Part shown: one piece after another, positions 55,378-64,000 of the stretch | Layout: every line of letters begins with the position of its first letter | Numbering within the stretch: position 1 is the stretch's first letter | Assembly: GCF_033807715.1 (NCBI RefSeq) | Contig: NC_084600.1 | Coordinates: forward strand, 45,587,324-45,651,323 | Source: Cololabis saira | Lineage: Eukaryota > Chordata > Actinopteri > Beloniformes > Belonidae | Length of the DNA: 64,000 bases | Direction: 5' to 3' | Notes under the pieces: model-generated | Seen by the model: only the letters and a program-made list of their open reading frames with translations | What the model was told of the DNA's origin: nothing | Databases searched by the model: none | Position numbers and translations under genes: made by a program

Positions 55378-57890
55378 TTATTTATTATTCCATATTCTTC
55401 CGTATGAACTTCGGCGCGTAACTAGTTGCGCAGCTTTGAGAAAACTCAAAAAGTAAAAACGTAGAAACGTGCGACTTAATCGGGACTTCATGGGAATGAC
55501 TTTTATTAGCGATTGGCGTGCACGTTTTTGCGCAACGTGCACAAACGTGCGCTTTTTGCCCCATCGTGAACGCATTGCGTGAACTTTGGGGCCTCACCAC
55601 TCGCACACCGTTACTCGAAAAATTATGAACCGATTTAGAAAGTTGTAGGCCCTGAATTTAACTACAGTCCTGTGGATTTTCAGAACGATGGCACGAATTG
55701 TTTTTGCACGAAGTGCAAAAACATTTCCAAATTTCCAAACTAATGGGGACCATGTATTTGTATGGGGCAGCATTTCACACTGTGTGTGTGATGAGGTTAA
55801 AAAAAAAAAAAATCACCTTTTTTCTGAGTCACCTATCTTTCTCATACTTGCACGTAGAAACGTCATTCAAACTTCAAAACGGAGGAAAACTTCTCTTCTC
55901 TCTCTAAACCCCAGACTGTTTTTTCCTAAAATGTACACTTTTCAAGATATGAGCCCTCAAGCGAGGACTGGAAATCACTTTTTTGTCAAATCTTCAGTGC
56001 GGTTCTAATTGATCAGAGTGCGAGAGACTTTGAAAAAATGACCATAATTTTTATTTGTAACTCGAGCTCACGGCCGAACCGTAAAAGCTAGAAAGATAAT
56101 CTTTGGTCAGAATGTAGACATAGATGTTGAGATTCAAATAATATGACTTTGACAGGCGTGGTGTGCACAAAATTTGAACGGGGGAGCCAAGAGTCACGCC
56201 AAATCCTGCCTCTGTCTCCATTGACTCTAATGTTAAAAAAAGTTTTCTTCAAAAAAATCTCATTTTTGTTTTCGAATTGCCGTTACTAACACATTTTAAG
56301 GAATATCTGAATAAAATTAAGATTGTCAGAATCTTCCGGGTTCTGTCTCCCTCACGATGTCTTTGTTTTTCTGCTAGGAGCTACAGTTTGATTACAAGGT
56401 GAAGTTATTTGAGGCTTGTCAAATCCGAAGAACTAGCTGAGTCATTCCAATACAATATACACTACCATACTTCCGGGTCATGTGACCCAGAACTAGTCAC
56501 ATGACCCACTCAATGCAGACTTCATAATACTTTACCTTGGATAATGGAGGAATCTGAACCCTGACCTTTTGACCTTACATGATCCCCAGTCCTGCTGGGG
56601 ACAGGTTCATGGGATATATATGTATATTATTATTATTATACATATAAATATTTACATTTGTATATTATATATACATATTAGCCCCGCCCCTTCTTCTGAT
56701 TGGCCGATACGTTATAGTCCAATATCTTTTGAATGGTTTGACATAGAGACACACGGGTGGTATCAAATGACTAAGTATCGAGCCCCTGACCCTCATTGGT
56801 GCAAATTAGCCCCGCCCCTTCTTCTGATTGGCTGATACGTTAAAGTCCAATATCTTTTGAATGGTTTGACATACAGAGACATGGGTGGTGTCAAATGACT
56901 AAGTATCGAGTCCCTGACCCTCATTGGTGCAAATTAGCCACGCCCCTTCTTCTGATTGGCCGATACGTTATAGTCCAATATCTTTTGAATGGTTTGACAT
57001 ACAGAGACATGGGTGGTGTCAAATGACTAAGTATCGAGTCCCTGACCCTCATTGGTGCAAATTAGCCACGCCCCTTCTTCTGATTGGCCGATACGTTATA
57101 GTCCAATATCTTTTGAATGGTTTGACATACAGAGACATGGGTGGTGTCAAATGACTAAGTATCGAGTCCCTGACCCTCATTGGTGCAAATTAGCCACGCC
57201 CCTTCTTCTGATTGGCCGATACGTTATAGTCCAATATCTTTTGAATGGTTTGACATACAGAGACATGGGTGGTGTCAAATGACTAAGTATCGAGTCCCTG
57301 ACCCTCATTGGTGCAAATTAGCCCCGCCCCTTCTTCTGATTGGCCGATACGTTAAAGTCCAATATCTTTTGAATGGTTTGACATACAGAGACATGGGTGG
57401 TGTCAAATGACTAAGTATCGAGTCCCTGACCCTCATTGGTGCAAATTAGCCACGCCCCTTCTTCTGATTGGCCGATACGTTATAGTCCAATATCTTTTGA
57501 ATGGTTTAACATACAGAGACATGGGTGGTGTCAAATGACTAAGTATCGAGTCCCTGACCCTCATTGGTGCAAATTAGCCACGCCCCTTCTTCTGATTGGC
57601 TGATACGTTAAAGTCCAATATCTTTTGAATGGTTTGACATACAGAGACATGGGTGGTGTCAAATGACTAAGTATCGAGTCCCTGACCCTCATTGGTGCAA
57701 ATTAGCCACGCCCCTTCTTCTGATTGGCCGATACGTTATAGTCCAATATCTTTTGAATGGTTTGACATAGAGAGTCATGGGTGGTGTCAAATGACAAAGT
57801 ATCGAGTCCTTGACCTTCATGGGTGCATCCCGCGATCATCCGGCAGTAGTCCGTGGCACTTCAAAATTTCCCGGGAATTTTGTCTAGTTA
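55378..57890 (+). repeat. Macrosatellite unit 7 (no hairpin, body, 128-bp x9, terminus)
   Basis: Body with the private GCCCCATCGTGAACGCATTG variant, nine monomers from 56679 to 57703, then the terminus. It is almost identical to unit 8 over its full 2,513 bp. Confidence 0.94.
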
Positions 57891-60403
57891 TTATTTATTA
57901 TTCCATATTCTTCCGTATGAACTTCGGCGCGTAACTAGTTGCGCAGCTTTGAGAAAACTCAAAAAGTAAAAACGTAGAAACGTGCGACTTAATCGGGACT
58001 TCATGGGAATGACTTTTATTAGCGATTGGCGTGCACGTTTTTGCGCAACGTGCACAAACGTGCGCTTTTTGCCCCATCGTGAACGCATTGCGTGAACTTT
58101 GGGGCCTCACCACTCGCACACCGTTACTCGAAAAATTATGAACCGATTTAGAAAGTTGTAGGCCCTGAATTTAACTACAGTCCTGTGGATTTTCAGAACG
58201 ATGGCACGAATTGTTTTTGCACGAAGTGCAAAAACATTTCCAAATTTCCAAACTAATGGGGACCATGTATTTGTATGGGGCAGCATTTCACACTGTGTGT
58301 GTGATGAGGTTAAAAAAAAAAAAAATCACCTTTTTTCTGAGTCACCTATCTTTCTCATACTTGCACGTAGAAACGTCATTCAAACTTCAAAACGGAGGAA
58401 AACTTCTCTTCTCTCTCTAAACCCCAGACTGTTTTTTCCTAAAATGTACACTTTTCAAGATATGAGCCCTCAAGCGAGGACTGGAAATCACTTTTTTGTC
58501 AAATCTTCAGTGCGGTTCTAATTGATCAGAGTGCGAGAGACTTTGAAAAAATGACCATAATTTTTATTTGTAACTCGAGCTCACGGCCGAACCGTAAAAG
58601 CTAGAAAGATAATCTTTGGTCAGAATGTAGACATAGATGTTGAGATTCAAATAATATGACTTTGACAGGCGTGGTGTGCACAAAATTTGAACGGGGGAGC
58701 CAAGAGTCACGCCAAATCCTGCCTCTGTCTCCATTGACTCTAATGTTAAAAAAAGTTTTCTTCAAAAAAATCTCATTTTTGTTTTCGAATTGCCGTTACT
58801 AACACATTTTAAGGAATATCTGAATAAAATTAAGATTGTCAGAATCTTCCGGGTTCTGTCTCCCTCACGATGTCTTTGTTTTTCTGCTAGGAGCTACAGT
58901 TTGATTACAAGGTGAAGTTATTTGAGGCTTGTCAAATCCGAAGAACTAGCTGAGTCATTCCAATACAATATACACTACCATACTTCCGGGTCATGTGACC
59001 CAGAACTAGTCACATGACCCACTCAATGCAGACTTCATAATACTTTACCTTGGATAATGGAGGAATCTGAACCCTGACCTTTTGACCTTACATGATCCCC
59101 AGTCCTGCTGGGGACAGGTTCATGGGATATATATGTATATTATTATTATTATACATATAAATATTTACATTTGTATATTATATATACATATTAGCCCCGC
59201 CCCTTCTTCTGATTGGCCGATACGTTATAGTCCAATATCTTTTGAATGGTTTGACATAGAGACACACGGGTGGTATCAAATGACTAAGTATCGAGCCCCT
59301 GACCCTCATTGGTGCAAATTAGCCCCGCCCCTTCTTCTGATTGGCTGATACGTTAAAGTCCAATATCTTTTGAATGGTTTGACATACAGAGACATGGGTG
59401 GTGTCAAATGACTAAGTATCGAGTCCCTGACCCTCATTGGTGCAAATTAGCCACGCCCCTTCTTCTGATTGGCCGATACGTTATAGTCCAATATCTTTTG
59501 AATGGTTTGACATACAGAGACATGGGTGGTGTCAAATGACTAAGTATCGAGTCCCTGACCCTCATTGGTGCAAATTAGCCACGCCCCTTCTTCTGATTGG
59601 CCGATACGTTATAGTCCAATATCTTTTGAATGGTTTGACATACAGAGACATGGGTGGTGTCAAATGACTAAGTATCGAGTCCCTGACCCTCATTGGTGCA
59701 AATTAGCCACGCCCCTTCTTCTGATTGGCCGATACGTTATAGTCCAATATCTTTTGAATGGTTTGACATACAGAGACATGGGTGGTGTCAAATGACTAAG
59801 TATCGAGTCCCTGACCCTCATTGGTGCAAATTAGCCCCGCCCCTTCTTCTGATTGGCCGATACGTTAAAGTCCAATATCTTTTGAATGGTTTGACATACA
59901 GAGACATGGGTGGTGTCAAATGACTAAGTATCGAGTCCCTGACCCTCATTGGTGCAAATTAGCCACGCCCCTTCTTCTGATTGGCCGATACGTTATAGTC
60001 CAATATCTTTTGAATGATTTAACATACAGAGACATGGGTGGTGTCAAATGACTAAGTATCGAGTCCCTGACCCTCATTGGTGCAAATTAGCCACGCCCCT
60101 TCTTCTGATTGGCTGATACGTTAAAGTCCAATATCTTTTGAATGGTTTGACATACAGAGACATGGGTGGTGTCAAATGACTAAGTATCGAGTCCCTGACC
60201 CTCATTGGTGCAAATTAGCCACGCCCCTTCTTCTGATTGGCCGATACGTTATAGTCCAATATCTTTTGAATGGTTTGACATAGAGAGTCATGGGTGGTGT
60301 CAAATGACAAAGTATCGAGTCCTTGACCTTCATGGGTGCATCCCGCGATCATCCGGCAGTAGTCCGTGGCACTTCAAAATTTCCCGGGAATTTTGTCTAG
60401 TTA
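57891..60403 (+). repeat. Macrosatellite unit 8 (near-identical copy of unit 7)
   Basis: Same length and structure as unit 7, with nine monomers from 59192 to 60216. The difference I noticed is TGAATGATTTAAC here against TGAATGGTTTAAC in unit 7. Confidence 0.94.
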
Positions 60404-63172
60404 TTTATTATTAGTGCCACGGCTGCGCCACGTGGCACTCCTCCTCCATTGAGCTGCGCAAGCTCAATGGAGGCGGAGTGCCTCGTGCGCAGCACGAGGC
60501 ACTCTTACTATTGCTCAGGCTTATTCTTTATTATTATTATTCCATATTCTTCCGTATGAACTTCGGCGCGTAACTAGTTGCGCAGCTTTGAGAAAACTCA
60601 AAAAGTAAAAACGTAGAAACGTGCGACTTAATCGGGACTTCATGGGAATGACTTTTATTAGCGATTGGCGTGCACGTTTTTGCGCAACGTGCACAAACGT
60701 GCACTTTTTGCCCCATCCGGAACGCATTGCGTGAACTTTGGGGCCTCACCACTCGCACACCGTTACTCGAAAAATTCTGAACCGATTTAGAAAGTTGTAG
60801 GCCCTGAATTTAACTACAGTCCTCTGGATTTTCAGAACGATGGCACGAATAGTTTTTGCACGAAGTGCAAAAACATTTCCAAATTTCCAAACTAATGGGG
60901 AACTGTTTTCCCATGCATTTCAATGGCGCCATTCAAAGCGGAAGGGAAAATGTTGAGAAAAAAAAGACAAAATTCACCTTTTTTCCAAGTCACGTATCTT
61001 TCTCATACTTGCACGTAGAAACGTCATTCAAACTTCAAAACGGAGGAAAACTTCTCTTCTCTCTCTAAACCCCGGACTGTTTTTTCCTAAAATTTACACT
61101 TTTCAAGATATGAGCCTTCAAGCGAGGACTAAAAAACCCCCTTTTTCAAATCTAGAGTGGAGGTTCGAATTGATCAGAGTGAGCAGAACCCTGAAAAAAT
61201 GACCATAATTTTTATTTGTAACTCGACCTCACGGCCGAACCGTAAAACGTGGACAGATATTTTTTGGTCAGAATGTAGACATACATTTTGGTATTCTTAA
61301 AATGTGACTTTGACAGGCGTGGTGTGCACAAAATTTAAACGGGGAGACTAAGAGCCATGCCAATTCCTGTCTCGCTGTCCATTCACTGCAATGTTAAAAA
61401 AAAATTTCTTCAAAAAAATCTCATTTTTGTTTTCGAATTGCCGTTACTAACACATTTTAAGGAATATCTGAATAAAATTAAGATTGTCAGAATCTTCCGG
61501 GTTCTGTCTCTCTCACGATGTCTTTGTTTTTCTGCTAGGCGCTACAGTTTGATTACAAGGTGAAGTTATTTGAGGCTTGTCAAATCCGAAGAACTAGCTG
61601 AGTCATTCCAATACAATATACACTACCATACTTCCGGGTCATGTGACCCAGAACTAGTCACATGACCCACTCAATGCAGACTTCATAATACTTTACCTTG
61701 GATAATGGAGGAATCTGAACCCTGACCTTACATGATCCCCAGTCCTGCTGGGGACAGGTTCATGGGATATATATGTATATTATTATTATTATACATATAA
61801 ATATTTACATTTGTATATTATATATACATATTAGCCCCGCCCCTTCTTCTGATTGGCCGATACGTTATAGTCCAATATCTTTTGAATGGTTTGACATAGA
61901 GTGTCACGGGTGGTATCAAATGACTAAGTATCGAGCCCCTGACCCTCATTGGTGCAAATTAGTCCCGCCCCTTCTTCTGATTGGCTGATACGTTAAAGTC
62001 CAATATCTTTTGAATGGTTTGACATACAGAGACATGGGTGGTGTCAAATGACTAAGTATGGAGTCCCTGACCCTCATTGGTGCAAATTAGCCCCGCCCCT
62101 TCTTCTGATTGGCTGATACGTTAAAGTCCAATATCTTTTGAATGGTTTGACATACAGAGACATGGGTGGTGTCAAATGACTAAGTATGGAGTCCCTGACC
62201 CTCATTGGTGCAAATTAGCCCCGCCCCTTCTTCTGATTGGCTGATACGTTAAAGTCCAATATCTTTTGAATGGTTTGACATACAGAGACATGGGTGGTGT
62301 CAAATGACTAAGTATGGAGTCCCTGACCCTCATTGGTGCAAATTAGCCCCGCCCCTTCTTCTGATTGGCTGATACGTTAAAGTCCAATATCTTTTGAATG
62401 GTTTGACATACAGAGACATGGGTGGTGTCAAATGACTAAGTATGGAGTCCCTGACCCTCATTGGTGCAAATTAGCCCCGCCCCTTCTTCTGATTGGCTGA
62501 TACGTTAAAGTCCAATATCTTTTGAATGGTTTGACATACAGAGACATGGGTGGTGTCAAATGACTAAGTATCGAGTCCCTGACCCTCATTGGTGCAAATT
62601 AGCCACGCCCCTTCTTCTGATTGGCTGATAAGTTAAAGTCCAATATCTTTTGAATGGTTTGACATACAGAGACATGGGTGGTGTCAAATGACTAAGTATG
62701 GAGTCCCTGACCCTCATTGGTGCAAATTAGCCCCGCCCCTTCTTCTGATTGGCTGATACGTTAAAGTCCAATATCTTTTGAATGGTTTGACATACAGAGA
62801 CATGGGTGGTGTCAAATGACTAAGTATCGAGTCCCTGACCCTCATTGGTGCAAATTAGCCACGCCCCTTCTTCTGATTGGCTGATAAGTTAAAGTCCAAT
62901 ATCTTTTGAATGGTTTGACATACAGAGACATGGGTGGTGTCAAATGACTAAGTATGGAGTCCCTGACCCTCAATGGTGCAAATTAGCCCCGCCCCTTCTT
63001 CTGATTGGCTGATACGTTAAAGTCCAATATCTTTTGAATGGTTTGACATACAGAGACATGGGTGGTGTCAAATGACTAAGTATCGAGTCCCTGACCTTCA
63101 TGGGTGCATCCCGCGATCATCCGGCAGTAGTCCGTGGCACTTCAAAATTTCCCGGGAATTTTGGTCTAGTTA
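60404..63172 (+). repeat. Macrosatellite unit 9 (hairpin x1, body, 128-bp x10, terminus)
   Basis: Hairpin at 60413 with a GAGGCGGAG variant, body shared with unit 2, and ten monomers from 61832 to 62984. The monomers are mostly of the TATGGAGTC type, with a TGATAAGTTAAAG variant twice at 256-bp spacing. Confidence 0.93.
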
Positions 63173-64000
63173 TTCCATATTCTTCCGTATGAACTTCGGC
63201 GCGTAACTAGTTGCGCAGCTTTGAGAAAACTCAAAAAGTAAAAACGTAGAAACGTGCGACTTAATCGGGACTTCATGGGAATGACTTTTATTAGCGATTG
63301 GCGTGCACGTTTTTGCGCAACGTGCACAAACGTGCGCTTTTTGCCCCATCGTGAACGCATTGCGTGAACTTTGGGGCCTCACCACTCGCACACCGTTACT
63401 CGAAAAATTATGAACCGATTTAGAAAGTTGTAGGCCCTGAATTTAACTACAGTCCTGTGGATTTTCAGAACGATGGCACGAATAGTTTTTGCACGAAGTG
63501 CAAAAACATTTCCAAATTTCCAAACTAATGGGGACCATGTATTTGTATGGGGCAGCATTTCACACTGTGTGTGGGATGAGGTTAAAAAAAAAAAAAATCA
63601 CCTTTTTTCTGAGTCACCTATCTTTCTCATACTTGCACGTAGAAACGTCATTCAAACTTCAAAACGGAGGAAAACTTCTCTTCTCTCTCTAAACCCCGGA
63701 CTGTTTTTTCCTAAAATGTACACTTTTCAAGATATGAGCCCTCAAGCGAGGACTAAAAAGCCCCCTTTTTCAAATCTAGAGTGGAGGTTTTAATTGATCA
63801 GAGTGAGCAGAACCCTGAAAAAATGACCATAATTTTTATTTGTAACTCGACCTCACGGCCGAACCGTAAAAGCTGGACAGATAATTTTTGGTCAGAATGT
63901 AGACATACATTTTGGTATTCTTAAAATGTGACTTTGACAGGCGTGGTGTGCACAAAATTTAAACGGGGAGACTGAGAGCCATGCCAATTCCTGTCTCTCT
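63173..64000 (+). repeat. Macrosatellite unit 10, cut by the window edge
   Basis: Body without hairpin, starting TTCCATATTCTTCCGTATGA. It has the unit 7-type left half (GCCCCATCGTGAACG) and a right half like units 1, 2 and 6 (GGAGACTGAGAGCCATGCCA), a mosaic that suggests exchange between units. The array continues beyond the window. Confidence 0.9.

Noticed and set aside
39347..64000. Recurrent frames of 60-120 codons (MVQISPAPSSDWP, MRSGWGKK, MARIVFARSAKTF and others)
   Set aside because: They recur in each macrosatellite unit. The first is a translation of the 128-bp monomer; the others are fragments of the body. Frames are broken by indels between units and no known domain is visible.

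Overview
The window reads as teleost fish nuclear DNA. It holds one split vertebrate gene with GT-AG introns, families of elements I associate with fish genomes, very long TA, AAT, GAAA and CA microsatellites, and kilobase-scale minisatellites. I see no bacterial, plasmid or CRISPR features. Most of the 64 kb is tandem repeat or transposon-derived sequence, so almost every long open reading frame here is a by-product of repeats.

Layout. 1-9102: a 31-bp minisatellite that enters from outside the window. 9337-9917: 18 copies of a 32-34 bp repeat carrying a nuclear-receptor-like DR1 motif. 9991-10190: ten identical 20-bp units. 10369-12237: dispersed elements and a trinucleotide-rich tandem array. 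12397-22734: the coding span of an nccrp1 gene (non-specific cytotoxic cell receptor protein 1, also called F-box only protein 50) in six exons, predicted product 229 residues. Its 3' region to about 24030 is also made of minisatellites and ends in overlapping poly(A) signals. 24203-30247: a 34-bp VNTR of roughly 180 units. 30362-38887: microsatellites, several inverted-repeat elements and two weak hints of a neighbouring promoter or first exon. 38888-64000: a macrosatellite of ten higher-order units of about 2.2-3.1 kb, running off the right edge.

The most notable observation is in nccrp1. At five of its splice sites (the donors of exons 1 and 4, the acceptors of exons 2, 3 and 5) a tandem array includes the exon edge as well as the splice signal, so the true site is one of 4 to 15 near copies. 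At exon 3 the four extra acceptors lie at 33-bp steps and stay open in frame, predicting isoforms with 11, 22, 33 or 44 additional residues. At exon 5 there are 14 upstream decoy acceptors; the decoys that copy the exon edge run into stop codons. The stop codon itself lies inside a decamer array.

The macrosatellite unit is built from a three-hairpin palindrome (0-4 copies), a body of about 1.3 kb, a 128-bp satellite (7-12 copies, 72 in total) and a short terminal segment. The 128-bp monomer resembles the 3' part of an interspersed element found at 10369 and 37970, and each monomer carries a GC-box-like and a CCAAT-like motif. No other protein-coding gene could be supported, apart from a broken open reading frame inside an insertion in nccrp1 intron 5.
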